Part shown: positions 42,243 to 51,425 of the stretch, piece after piece
How positions within the stretch are numbered: the first letter of the stretch is position 1
Layout of the letters: each line of letters opens with the position of its first letter
Origin: Actinoplanes sandaracinus
GTDB lineage: Bacteria; Actinomycetota; Actinomycetes; Mycobacteriales; Micromonosporaceae
Assembly: GCF_030009775.1 (NCBI RefSeq)
Contig: NZ_JASCTH010000024.1
Coordinates: forward strand, 112,295 to 176,294
Length of the DNA: 64,000 nucleotides
Direction: 5' to 3'
Program-made: the position numbers and the translations under genes
Notes under the pieces: generated by a model
Database searches by the model: none
The model's input: only the letters and a program-made list of their open reading frames with translations
What the model was told of the DNA's origin: nothing

Positions 42243-43028
42243 CGTCACCCGGTGGATCGCCCAGGCCGTGAAGGCGAACGTGGCGGCGTAGATCGGCCAG
42301 CTCACCAGGATCCGCACGATGCCGAGCGCGTTCGCCTCGCCCAGCCAGTAGAGATAGGCCTGGATGCCGGCCCGCAGGCTCAGCGAGGCCGCCCACAGCA
42401 CGGTGAGCCACTGGAAGGTCCGGAACAGTTCGCTGTTGGCGAACCAGTCCTGCCGTCCCTTGTTCGCCATGATGCCCCAGGCGTAACCGATCAGTGGCTT
42501 GCGGAACGCCACCGAGACCAGCAGCAGCGCGGCCTGGCCGAAGGTCAGCAGGATGCCGGGCAGGTAGAAGTTCTTGGCGTCGCCGGTGCGCCAGGCCAGC
42601 CAGGCGCCGAGCGCGATGCCGAAGAGGCCGTTGACCGCGTGCCGGATCGGCTGCCTGCGGACCAGCCGGACCCCGCCGATGGCCAGCGCCGAACTCACCG
42701 AGCCGATGATCGCCCAGAGCAGCGCGTCGCGTTTCTCCAGGCCCAGGACCGCGTCACCGAGCAGCACGTTGAGCATCACGAAGGCGAGGACCGGAACGCT
42801 GGACTCGATCAGCCCGCGGACACCGCCGAGCTGCTCGGAGATCTGCTCGCTCATCGACGGGAGGGGTTCCTCCTCGTCGTCGCCTTTCGCGGGCTGCATC
42901 ACCTCGTGCAGGTCCTGCTCCGCGATGATCTCCTCGGCGAGCTTCTCCTCGGCCGATCCGATCACCTCGGAGAGGCGTTCCTCGACCGACTCGTGTGCGG
43001 CGTGGCGCGGCTCGCTTCCGGTTGTCAC
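42210..43028 (-). CDS. DUF3159 integral membrane protein
   Basis: 272 residues. An acidic soluble N-terminus of about 85 residues (EERLSEVIGSAEEKLAEEI) is followed by several membrane helices (VLAFVMLNVLLGDAVLGL, ALLWAIIGSVSSALAIGG, YLPGILLTFGQAALLLVSVA). The Rv2693c-like family is conserved next to RCK genes in Actinobacteria. Function unknown; membership in a K+/envelope module is inference. Overlaps the OB-fold gene stop by 4 nt (ATGA) and the RCK2 gene at the 3' end by 33 nt. Confidence 0.9.
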   Translation of the reverse strand: MTTGSEPRHAAHESVEERLSEVIGSAEEKLAEEIIAEQDLHEVMQPAKGDDEEEPLPSMSEQISEQLGGVRGLIESSVPVLAFVMLNVLLGDAVLGLEKRDALLWAIIGSVSSALAIGGVRLVRRQPIRHAVNGLFGIALGAWLAWRTGDAKNFYLPGILLTFGQAALLLVSVAFRKPLIGYAWGIMANKGRQDWFANSELFRTFQWLTVLWAASLSLRAGIQAYLYWLGEANALGIVRILVSWPIYAATFAFTAWAIHRVTSAQRRDTTVA

Positions 43029-43402
43029 CGGGGCGCCTCCAGCTCGTAGTAGGGGTTGTAGATCACCTTGCGATCGTCCCGGACGGCGATCCGGCCGCGC
43101 GCGGTGAGCTGACGCCCCGGTTCGATGCCGGCGATGGACCGGCGCCCCAGGAAGACCAGCGTGACCACGTCACTGCCGTCGTAGAGGTCGGCCTCCAGCG
43201 TAGGCAGGTTGGTTCGAGGAGTGTACGCCACGGTGCGCAGTCGTCCCGACACGGAGACGACCTGCCCGCGGCGGCAGTCACCGGCCGGGACGGCGCCGCA
43301 CTTGGCGCTATCCCGCTGCAACTCCTCCGCGTCGAGTTCCGAATCGGTCGCTGTCAACCGGCTCAGGAACCGGCGCAGTCCGGTGCGCTCTTCGGTCGTC
43401 AT
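43025..43402 (-). CDS. OB-fold nucleic acid binding domain protein
   Basis: 125 residues. A single OB fold: VVSVSGRLRTVAYTPRTN, LEADLYDGSDVVTLVFLGRRS and GIEPGRQLTARGRIAV form the beta strands. C-terminal NPYYEL is family-typical. Matches the position of Rv2694c. Coupled by ATGA to DUF3159. Exact ligand (DNA, RNA or other) unknown. Confidence 0.9.
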   Translation of the reverse strand: MTTEERTGLRRFLSRLTATDSELDAEELQRDSAKCGAVPAGDCRRGQVVSVSGRLRTVAYTPRTNLPTLEADLYDGSDVVTLVFLGRRSIAGIEPGRQLTARGRIAVRDDRKVIYNPYYELEAPR

Positions 43403-43490
43403 GACTTCGCTGTCACCCTTCGTCGACGCGACGCAGTGTGCGCGTGCGCCCGACTCCCACGCTACGCCCGAAACGCTCCGGTGATCTAGG

Positions 43491-44165
43491 TCACGCCATC
43501 TGGTTGCCGTTCGCCGCCTGCTCCGCCGCGGCCTGGCCCTGCTCGGCCATCTCCTTCGGCAGCCGCATCGGCAGCGGCTCACGCACCGGGCGGGGCTCGG
43601 CGTCGCGGACCACGACGAGACCGGACAGCACGTCGCCCAGCACGCCCTCACGGCCCGGGTCGGAGGCCGCCGCACCCTGGTAGAGCGCGCGAACCATCCA
43701 GCGCGGCCCGTCCACGCCGACGAACCGGACGTCCGCCGGGCCGTCCGGGGTGTTCACCCGGGCCACCAGCTCGACGCCGTACTTGCCGTCGACCTCGCGG
43801 GCGTCGACCCCGTCGGCGGTCATGGCCGCGGCGATCTCGGCACGCACCTCGCCCCAGATGCCCTCGGTCCGCGGAGCGGCGAAGACACCCAGTTGCAGGG
43901 CGCTGTCCCCGTCGACCAGGACGACCTGCTCCACGCCGCCCTCCGGGTTGGCCTGCACCCGCACCTCGACGCCCTCGATCGCCGGGATCAGCAGGCTGCC
44001 CAGGTCGAGCCGCTGAACCCCGTCGGGGGCGTGCGACGAGTCCCACGGGCCGAACTCGGGGGCGGGCGCCGTGCCGTCGGAGGCGAGGCTCTCGGCGAGC
44101 GCCTTGGAGGGCGGCGCGTCAGCCGCACGGACGTGCTTCGCAGCCTCGCGCTTACGGGAGAACAT
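43491..44165 (-). CDS. DUF3710 domain-containing protein
   Basis: 224 residues. Core: GPWDSSHAPDGVQRLDLGSL, VQANPEGGVEQVVLVDGDSAL, DVRFVGVDGPRWMVRALYQG. Ends with an Ala/Gln-rich tail. The family is restricted to Actinobacteria and lies beside dut. Function unknown. ATG at 44165; the in-frame GTG at 44168 is equivalent. Confidence 0.92.
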   Translation of the reverse strand: MFSRKREAAKHVRAADAPPSKALAESLASDGTAPAPEFGPWDSSHAPDGVQRLDLGSLLIPAIEGVEVRVQANPEGGVEQVVLVDGDSALQLGVFAAPRTEGIWGEVRAEIAAAMTADGVDAREVDGKYGVELVARVNTPDGPADVRFVGVDGPRWMVRALYQGAAASDPGREGVLGDVLSGLVVVRDAEPRPVREPLPMRLPKEMAEQGQAAAEQAANGNQMA

Positions 44166-44192
44166 CACTGCCAGCCTTTCCTTCTCTTCAGC

Positions 44193-44645
44193 TCAGAGGG
44201 CCTGGTGGCCGCCGGTCGAACCGTGCCCGCCCGCACCGCGCGCGGTGTCGTCGAGGGCGTCCACAGCGTGGAACGCCGCCCGCTCCACCCGTTGGATCAC
44301 GAGCTGGGCGATCCGGTCGCCCCGGGAGATCTTGACGGTGTTCTCCCGATCGTGATTGATCAGGTTCACCAGGATCTCGCCGCGGTATCCGGCGTCGACC
44401 GTACCGGGCGCGTTGAGGACCGTCACGCCGAGGCGCGCGGCGAGTCCGGAGCGTGGGTGCACCAGGCCGACGAACCCGTCCGGCAGGGCGATCGCGACGC
44501 CGGTGCGAACCTTGACCCGCGCGCCCGGCGCGATCTCCGCCTCCTCGGCCGCGACCAGGTCGGCGCCGGCGTCACCGGGGTGCGCGTAGGCCGGCAGGGG
44601 CAGATCCGGGTCGATCCGGAGGACCTGGACGTTCACATCGGTCAC
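44193..44645 (-). CDS. dut: Deoxyuridine 5'-triphosphate nucleotidohydrolase
   Basis: 150 residues. The five trimeric-dUTPase motifs are visible: AGADLVAAE, PRSGLAARLG (motif II), GTVDAGYRGEI (motif III, catalytic Asp), RGDRIAQLVI (motif IV), and the flexible C-terminal GAGGHGSTGGH (motif V). It hydrolyses dUTP to dUMP, supplying ThyA substrate and excluding uracil from DNA. GTG 44645 with SD GAAGGA. Confidence 0.96.
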   Translation of the reverse strand: MTDVNVQVLRIDPDLPLPAYAHPGDAGADLVAAEEAEIAPGARVKVRTGVAIALPDGFVGLVHPRSGLAARLGVTVLNAPGTVDAGYRGEILVNLINHDRENTVKISRGDRIAQLVIQRVERAAFHAVDALDDTARGAGGHGSTGGHQAL

Positions 44646-44724
44646 GGCGGGGTGTCCTTCACTGGGGTACTGCGGGCGGCACCTACCCTGCCATCCTGCC
44701 TCGCCCGGCCACGGAGGCGCGCCG

Positions 44725-44730
44725 TACCCT
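44725..44730 (+). promoter_or_regulatory. Leaderless-type -10 element
   Basis: TACCCT ends 6 nt before the GTG at 44737. Confidence 0.5.
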
Positions 44731-44736
44731 TCGAGG

Positions 44737-45237
44737 GTGACACCCCAGTCTCCGGCCCGCACGGTGGCGGCCCACCAGGAACGGCTCAACGTCCCGTGGT
44801 GGGCATGGCCGGCCGCCCTCGCGGGATCCGCCGTCATCGCCGTCGAGCTGGCCCTGGGCCTGCCCGAACTGCCCACCTGGCTGCCGTTCGCGGTGCTGGT
44901 CCCGCTCGGGCTGCTGCTGATCGTCCCGATGGGCCGGCTGCGGGTCGAGGTCACGCCCACGGAGTTCCGGGTCGACGACGCACGGCTGCCGGTCGAGTTC
45001 ATCGCGGACGTGGTGGCCCTCGACGCCGCCGGCAAGCGCGAGGCGCTGGGCGTCGGATCGCACCCGCTGGCCTTCGTGGTGCAGCGGGCCTGGATCGGCA
45101 CGGCCGTGCAGGTGCTGCTCGACGACCCGGCCGACCCGACCCCGTTCTGGGTGGTCAGCACGCGCCACCCGGTCGAGCTGGCCACCGCCCTGCTCGAGGT
45201 CAGCCGCCGAGCGCGGGCCGAGCGGGCGGCGTCCTGA
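44737..45237 (+). CDS. DUF3093 domain-containing membrane protein
   Basis: 166 residues. Start region QERLNVPWWAWPAALAGSAV and two helices, then PMGRLRVEVTPTEFRVDDAR and PFWVVSTRHPVELATAL, the DUF3093 signature. The family is divergent from dut in Actinobacteria (Rv2698-like). Function unknown. The last 38 nt overlap the convergent gene at 45200. Confidence 0.92.
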   Translation: MTPQSPARTVAAHQERLNVPWWAWPAALAGSAVIAVELALGLPELPTWLPFAVLVPLGLLLIVPMGRLRVEVTPTEFRVDDARLPVEFIADVVALDAAGKREALGVGSHPLAFVVQRAWIGTAVQVLLDDPADPTPFWVVSTRHPVELATALLEVSRRARAERAAS

Positions 45238-46045
45238 GCGCCGGCTTGCGCAGATCGGCGTGGACGCTGTCGCCGACCTGCCGGGTGGCCCGCCGATTCA
45301 GGTAACTGGCCACCGCCGCACCGGTCAGCATCGGGCCCAGCGTGGTCAGGTTCCGGCCGAACCGCTTCATCAGCGACTTCTGCAGCTCCTTGCGGGCCGC
45401 CGTGCCCAGCACGGTGGCGACGCCGACGCCCGGCACCAGCGGGTTGACCCCGCGCTGGCCTGACCACGACTCGACGAGCTTCAGGGCGCGCTCACCGACG
45501 GTGCCGGTGATCGGGCGGCCGTACAGCTCGTGCAGCTCGCCGATCAACTTGATCTCGATCGCGACCACGGCCACCGTCTCGGTGGCCAGCAGCACGGGCG
45601 CGGAGAGCAGGGCCGGCGCGGCGACCCACTCGACCGCGGCGATGCCGCCCCCGGCCGCGCCCACGCCGGCGGTCGCCCGCCCGGCGTTACGGATCAGGCG
45701 CTCGGCCAGCTCGGCGTCGTCCAGGCCGGGAAAGTGCCGGCGCAGCGTCTCGCCGTCCCGGACCGGGACGTGCGGAGCCACGTCGGCGACCACGTCGGTG
45801 ATCCAGCGCAGCGCCGCCTTCGGCCGGAACAACCGGCCGACGTCACGGGCACGGAACTGGCCGGCCAGGCGACCGAGGAGCCGCCGACGGCCGCCCGGCT
45901 CCAGGTCGTCCGCGGTGAGGGCCGCGACAGTGCGGCCCACATCCGACGTCGGCTCGGCGCCTGGCGTCGGCTCAGCGTCCGGTGTCCGGGCGGCGGTGGG
46001 CACGATCTCGGTACCGGGCTCGGTCACGCGATCCGGCTGGCTCAT
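45200..46045 (-). CDS. Conserved membrane-associated protein of unknown family
   Basis: 281 residues. The first about 50 residues are Pro/Glu/Ala-rich with imperfect repeats (TPDAEPTPGAEPTSD). The remainder is helical, with two amphipathic-to-hydrophobic segments (GVGAAGGGIAAVEWVAAPAL, LATETVAVVAIEIKLIGEL) resembling EcsC-like or apolipoprotein-like helices, and a GTAARKELQKSLMKRFG motif. I cannot assign a name. ATG 46045 has GGAAGG SD. It overlaps DUF3093 tail to tail. Confidence 0.75.
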   Translation of the reverse strand: MSQPDRVTEPGTEIVPTAARTPDAEPTPGAEPTSDVGRTVAALTADDLEPGGRRRLLGRLAGQFRARDVGRLFRPKAALRWITDVVADVAPHVPVRDGETLRRHFPGLDDAELAERLIRNAGRATAGVGAAGGGIAAVEWVAAPALLSAPVLLATETVAVVAIEIKLIGELHELYGRPITGTVGERALKLVESWSGQRGVNPLVPGVGVATVLGTAARKELQKSLMKRFGRNLTTLGPMLTGAAVASYLNRRATRQVGDSVHADLRKPALRTPPARPALGG

Positions 46046-46182
46046 CGTCGTCCTTCCCGTGGTCGTCACCGGCTATCTGTGCCCGGTCACGACCCAGGGT
46101 CAAACCCCCCTGTCAAACCCCCCTGAGAACGCCGTACGCCCGACCGCGGGGACCGCGATCGGGTGGGTGACGCCGCGCTGCG

Positions 46183-46208
46183 CGCGAGTGCGCTCAGGCG
46201 CACTCGCG
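46183..46208 (-). terminator. Hairpin terminator containing the DUF4193 stop codon
   Basis: A perfect 11-bp stem (CGCGAGTGCGC/GCGCACTCGCG) with a 4-nt loop. On the minus strand the loop and first arm base carry the stop codon of DUF4193 (stop at 46194-46196), so translation would run into the terminator. Confidence 0.65.
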
Positions 46209-46490
46209 GCAGATCAGCTCCCCGTTGCGTTCCGTGGCCAGCTGGCTCCGGTGGTGTACGAGGAAACAGCGGGAGCAGCGGAACTCGTCGGTCTGCATCG
46301 GCAGCACCTTGACGGTGAGCTCCTCGTCGGCGAGGTCGGCGCCGGGCAGCTCGAAGCTCTCCGCCACCTCTACCTCGTCGACGTCGACTGCGCCCGACTG
46401 CGAGTCGGCGCGGCGCGCCTTGAGCTCCTCAAGGCTGTCCTCGCCGAGGTCGACCTCATCGCGACGCGGGGCGTCGTAGTCGGTGGCCAT
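46194..46490 (-). CDS. DUF4193 zinc-ribbon-like protein
   Basis: 98 residues. An acidic N-terminus (DAPRRDEVDLGEDSLEELK) and a C-terminal zinc-ribbon: CSRCFLVHH, then LICRECA, giving two CxxC pairs. The family is almost universal in Actinobacteria (Rv2699c). Role unknown; a transcription-related factor is plausible. SD AGGAGAG precedes ATG 46490. Confidence 0.95.
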   Translation of the reverse strand: MATDYDAPRRDEVDLGEDSLEELKARRADSQSGAVDVDEVEVAESFELPGADLADEELTVKVLPMQTDEFRCSRCFLVHHRSQLATERNGELICRECA

Positions 46491-46836
46491 CGGTCTTCAC
46501 TCTCCTGTATCGATGTGTCACTTGGCGTCTGTAACGCCATTGGCAGGGTTTCGGTTCCCGGTTCCGCCGGCCGATTTCCGACACCCGTCAGGACGTTGGA
46601 AACCGCCTCGCCGGGCGCGGAACCCTACCGCTGTCGCGGCAGGCTTGTACGTACTCCGGCGGCACATTGTTCCCGATGTGACTGAGGCGACATCAAGGTA
46701 GGGGCATCAGGCTCTGGATCATCGTCAACGCGCCGGAAGCATTCCCTGTTTCCGCGCCCCTGGCGGACAGACGCTAACCTCTCGACAGGCCCGGGCACCT
46801 TACCCGGGTCCGTCGTCCGATCCTGGAGCCAGCCCC
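46491..46836. promoter_or_regulatory. Divergent intergenic region DUF4193 / LytR_C protein
   Basis: 346 nt with no convincing gene. It must hold the two divergent promoters. A GCCCGGG/CCCGGGT hairpin-capable inverted repeat around a CACCTTA loop sits at about 46789-46809, just before the SD (CTGGAG) of the right-hand gene. I could not identify convincing -35/-10 pairs. Confidence 0.4.
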
Positions 46837-47403
46837 ATGAGCTTTGCGCGCGTCCGAGCGCTCGTCGTCGTCGGCGTGCTCACCGTGGCCGCGGTGGTCT
46901 TCGTCGTCGTCGCCCTCTTCCGGGACACGCAACGTGACCTCGCGAGTGGCGGCTGCCCGGCCGGGGCGCCGCTGGCCGACATCCGGCTGCCGAACGATCC
47001 GGCGAAGGTCACCATCAAGGTGTTCAACGGGACCAAACGGGCCGACCTGGCCGAACAGGTGAGCAACGAGTTCGCGAACCGCCGCTTCGTCGTCCAGGAG
47101 GTCGGCAAGACCAAGACCAAGGTCGAAGGCGTCGCCGAGATCCGGTACGGCCCGGACACCGTCGGCAAGGCCCACCTCCTGCAGGCGTACTTCCTGGCCC
47201 ACTCGACGATGGTCTACAACGCCAAGCGCGAGGGCGACGTGGTCGACATCATCATCGGCGACAAGTTCCAGGCACTCGCCACCACGACCGAGGTGAACCA
47301 GTCGCTCGGCGCCGAGGGCGAGCCCACCCTGCCCCCGGGCGCCTGCGTCAAGCCGGCCGAGAAACCGGCCGAGGAGCCCTCGGAGCCCGAGACCAGGCAG
47401 TGA
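46837..47403 (+). CDS. LytR C-terminal domain (LytR_C) membrane protein, Cei-like
   Basis: 188 residues. One N-terminal helix (LVVVGVLTVAAVVFVVVALF), then an extracellular LytR_C-like domain: KVTIKVFNGTKRADLAEQV, then RRFVVQEVGK and AEIRYGPDTVGKAHLLQAYF. The C-terminus is Pro/Glu-rich. Orthologues at this position include Rv2700 (cell-envelope integrity, Cei). It lacks the phosphotransferase part of full LytR-CpsA-Psr proteins. Suggested role in envelope maintenance, from family knowledge. Convergent with suhB-like. Confidence 0.9.
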   Translation: MSFARVRALVVVGVLTVAAVVFVVVALFRDTQRDLASGGCPAGAPLADIRLPNDPAKVTIKVFNGTKRADLAEQVSNEFANRRFVVQEVGKTKTKVEGVAEIRYGPDTVGKAHLLQAYFLAHSTMVYNAKREGDVVDIIIGDKFQALATTTEVNQSLGAEGEPTLPPGACVKPAEKPAEEPSEPETRQ

Positions 47404-47420
47404 CCCGGCCGCCGGCGGGC

Positions 47421-48242
47421 TCACGGCCCGCCGGCCGCGTCCAGCTCGACCAGGGCGTCGTGCAGGGCCGGAAAGAGCGCCGGCGGCGCCGCCACGAGCA
47501 TCTCCCGCCCGGCCGGCGCGCCGGCGAGGCCGGAGACGACGAGTCCCGCCTCCGCCGCGATCAGGCCACCCGCCGCGTGGTCCCACAGGTTCAGTCCCTT
47601 CTCGAAATACGCGTCCAGCGACCCCTCGGCCGCGAGGCACAGGTCCAGTGCCGCCGCGCCGAATCTGCGAATGTCACGCACACGGGTGATCAGCTGGGCC
47701 ATCACGGCCCCCTGATGCGCCCGCCGCCGCGCGTCGTAACCGAACCCGGTGCCGATCAGCGCCTGGTCCAGAGTGGTCCGCACCGAGCCGCTGAGCCGCC
47801 GCCCGGCCCGCCACGCCCCGCCGCCCCGGGTCGCCGTCCACTCGTCGCCGGTGGCCGCGTTGACGACCACACCGGCCACCACCTCGCCGTCACGCTCGGC
47901 GGCCAGCGAGACCGCGTACTGGGGCAGGCCGTAAAGGTAATTCACGGTGCCGTCGATCGGGTCCAGGATCCACCGGACGGCACCCGGGCGCACCGTGACC
48001 GCGTCGCCGTACTCCTCCCCGAGGACGCCGTCGTCGGGCCGCTCCGCCAGCAACACGCCGGTCACCTGCCGTTCGACCGCCTTGTCCGCCGCGGTGACCA
48101 CGTCGGTGTCGGTGCTCTTGGTCTCGACGTCGCCGATCGCCTCGTCCCGCATCCGGCGTGCCGTGGCGGCCGCGTCCCGGGCCACCCGCACCGCCACGGA
48201 CAGCAACTCGCCAGGTGTCGATACCATCGGAATCTCGCTCAC
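47421..48242 (-). CDS. suhB: Inositol monophosphatase family protein
   Basis: 273 residues. Metal-binding motifs: Glu in GEEYGDA, DPIDGTVNYLYG (Asp-Asp), and WDHAAGGLIAAEAG at the C-terminus. Substrate likely inositol-1-phosphate or related sugar phosphates. Position matches Rv2701c. SD GAAAGGA. Divergent from the sigma factor gene. Confidence 0.92.
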   Translation of the reverse strand: MSEIPMVSTPGELLSVAVRVARDAAATARRMRDEAIGDVETKSTDTDVVTAADKAVERQVTGVLLAERPDDGVLGEEYGDAVTVRPGAVRWILDPIDGTVNYLYGLPQYAVSLAAERDGEVVAGVVVNAATGDEWTATRGGGAWRAGRRLSGSVRTTLDQALIGTGFGYDARRRAHQGAVMAQLITRVRDIRRFGAAALDLCLAAEGSLDAYFEKGLNLWDHAAGGLIAAEAGLVVSGLAGAPAGREMLVAAPPALFPALHDALVELDAAGGP

Positions 48243-48497
48243 GTAGGGGTCCTTTCCGCCGATAGCATTCTCGCGTCAGGCGTCTCTGACGAGGTCGTCG
48301 GGCCCCGGCGGCGTGCTGTGGGCGGAGGATCTCGGTAAGCGGCGCTACAATTCACCCCTGCCCACGCTTCACGGACACTCACCAGCGGGACGGTCCGTGA
48401 CCCGGGGGTCCCCAAAACCGACTCCGGCGACAGTCGCCCTCGCGTGCTGCGCTGGACCGTGGCCGTGCCCAATCTCATCGCCTCCGGAAGGTCATTC

Positions 48498-50027
<1,530 letters not shown>

Positions 50028-50080
50028 GGCCGCTCCGCGGTACCTCGACTAGGACGTTTGGTCAACTTTACGTGTCCGAA

Positions 50081-50114
50081 TGGTCACCACCCGTACATCA
50101 ACGGGTGGTGATCA
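50081..50114 (+). terminator. Hairpin terminator of hrdB
   Basis: TGGTCACCACCCGT pairs with ACGGGTGGTGATCA (one mismatch) around an ACATCA loop, about 50 nt after the stop. No U-tract. The 270-nt gap to 50298 also holds a possible -35 TTGACG at 50137-50142 for the next gene. Confidence 0.65.
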
Positions 50115-50297
50115 GACCGTTGTGCAGAAGTGATCGTTGACGTGGCACCCTTGGATCACGGCACACTAGCCAGACCAGCGTGTGACTTCGGTCCCCCCGG
50201 GGCACTCTGGGAAGGCTGCAACGGTGCAGGGTGTTGCACGATGTGTGAGCAGTAGCCGAGGAACATGTTCATCGGTGACGAACAGAGGAGGAAGGCG

Positions 50298-50537
50298 ATG
50301 ACCCCGACCCTCACGCCGCCGGCCGGAAGTGTGGCCGGCCCCGCAGCCGATGAACGGTGCGACCGCTGCAATGCAGCCGGGAAGCTCCGTTTGACCCTGG
50401 CGGGTGGCAGTGAACTGGTTTTCTGTGGCCACCACGCCAACCGGTACGCCAAGGACCTGGTGAAGATCGCCGTGCAGTACAAGGCCGATCCGGAATTCAC
50501 CTGGCGCGGCGCGGACATGATGGCGAACTCCAACTAG
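50298..50537 (+). CDS. DUF7455-type small zinc-binding protein
   Basis: 79 residues. One zinc-finger-like core: CDRCNAAGKLRLTLAGG, LVFCGHHANRYAKDL (Cys/Cys then Cys-x-His). The ATG has a strong SD (GAGGAGGAAGG). Conserved downstream of the primary sigma factor in many Actinobacteria. Function unknown; a transcription-related role is a guess from context. Confidence 0.9.
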   Translation: MTPTLTPPAGSVAGPAADERCDRCNAAGKLRLTLAGGSELVFCGHHANRYAKDLVKIAVQYKADPEFTWRGADMMANSN

Positions 50538-50574
50538 CAGCAGCGGTCCCCCGACTAATACGTGACGACAAGAC

Positions 50575-50599
50575 AGGGCGCTCCCGGCGGGAGCGCCCT
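50575..50599. terminator. Bidirectional terminator between convergent genes
   Basis: A perfect 11-bp stem AGGGCGCTCCC/GGGAGCGCCCT around GGC. It lies between the stop at 50537 and the HTH gene stop at 50612. It can serve both. Confidence 0.8.
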
Positions 50600-50611
50600 C
50601 TCTGCGTCGTC

Positions 50612-50851
50612 TCAGTCCTCGGCCCAGAGCGTCTCGACCGTGGTGCCCAGCGCCCGGGCCACCTTGATCGCCAGATAGACCGAGGGGGCGTAATCGCCGG
50701 TCTCCATGGCGATGACGGTCTGCCGGCTCACCTGGATCTCGGTGGCCATGCTCTGCTGGGTGAAACCGGCGGCCTTGCGGGCCTCCCGGATGCGGGCGCC
50801 GGTCGTGCCGCCGGCCTCAGCGGCCCGCACCGTGCCGGACGGCGGGGCCAT
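50612..50851 (-). CDS. XRE-family HTH transcriptional regulator
   Basis: 79 residues, essentially one helix-turn-helix: ARIREARKAAGFTQQSMATE, then VSRQTVIAMETGDYAPSVYL and ALGTTVETLWAED. The ATG overlaps the stop of the membrane-protein gene by 1 nt (TGATG). Probably binds the large palindrome at 51361-51413 and autoregulates. The remaining N-terminus (MAPPSGTVRAAEAGG) is short. Confidence 0.93.
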   Translation of the reverse strand: MAPPSGTVRAAEAGGTTGARIREARKAAGFTQQSMATEIQVSRQTVIAMETGDYAPSVYLAIKVARALGTTVETLWAED

Positions 50852-51348
50852 CAGTCCTCGTCCCCGACGGCGAGGGCGTCCTGACGGCGAACCCGGCGGG
50901 TCTGCCGACCCTGGATCACCGCTCCGACGCCGAGGCCGAACGTGGCACCGATGATGCCCATCCACCACGTGTCCGACCCGGGGAAGACGTGGTAGTAGAG
51001 ACCGACGATGAAGACGCAGTAGGGCAGGCCGGCGAGCGCGCCGAGCAGCAGCCGCTTGCGGCTCCACTCCCGTGGCGTGATCTCGACCTGCCGGCTCTTG
51101 ACGTAGATCGGGCGGATCGCGATCGGGATCAGCAGGGCGGCGAGCACGATCGCCAGCGGCCAGGCGACCGGCGCGCCGACCACCCAGACAAGCCCGGCCG
51201 CCGCCCACGGGACGGTGATCGCCTGCAACTGGGCGACGGTGGCGGCGCCCTCGTACCACCGCAGCCGCTCCCTCTCGTCGCGGCCGTAGAGGTCGCCGTC
51301 GAAGTCGAGGTTCCAGCGAACAAATCGATCCATGAGCGTCGTCGTCAT
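50851..51348 (-). CDS. Small membrane protein coupled to an XRE regulator
   Basis: 165 residues. Four predicted helices (AAAGLVWVVGAPVAWPLAIV, LAALLIPIAI, LLLGALAGLPYCVFIVGLYY, IIGATFGLGVGAVIQ). An N-terminal soluble stretch (FVRWNLDFDGDLYGRDERE) and a basic C-terminus flank them. The pair with a coupled small HTH gene is a recurrent arrangement in actinomycetes, but function is unknown. Leaderless start: ATG 51348 lies 6 nt after a CAGAAT -10. Confidence 0.85.
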   Translation of the reverse strand: MTTTLMDRFVRWNLDFDGDLYGRDERERLRWYEGAATVAQLQAITVPWAAAGLVWVVGAPVAWPLAIVLAALLIPIAIRPIYVKSRQVEITPREWSRKRLLLGALAGLPYCVFIVGLYYHVFPGSDTWWMGIIGATFGLGVGAVIQGRQTRRVRRQDALAVGDED

Positions 51349-51354
51349 GCGTCC

Positions 51355-51413
51355 ATTCTGATGTTAAGTCCTCTTGACGTCAAGAGGACTTAACAGTCAA
51401 GAGGACTTAACAT
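51355..51413 (-). promoter_or_regulatory. Leaderless promoter buried in a triple palindromic operator
   Basis: Minus strand: -35 TTGACG (51378-51383), 17-nt spacer, -10 CAGAAT (51355-51360), 6 nt to the ATG. A perfect 30-bp palindrome (TTAAGTCCTCTTGAC joined to its complement) covers 51364-51393, and a third half-site (TCAAGAGGACTTAA) covers 51397-51410. The outer arms extend to 17 nt (51361-51377 and 51397-51413). The operator spans the -35 and spacer, so binding would block the promoter. Confidence 0.8.
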
Positions 51414-51425
51414 CAGCGGCGACGG

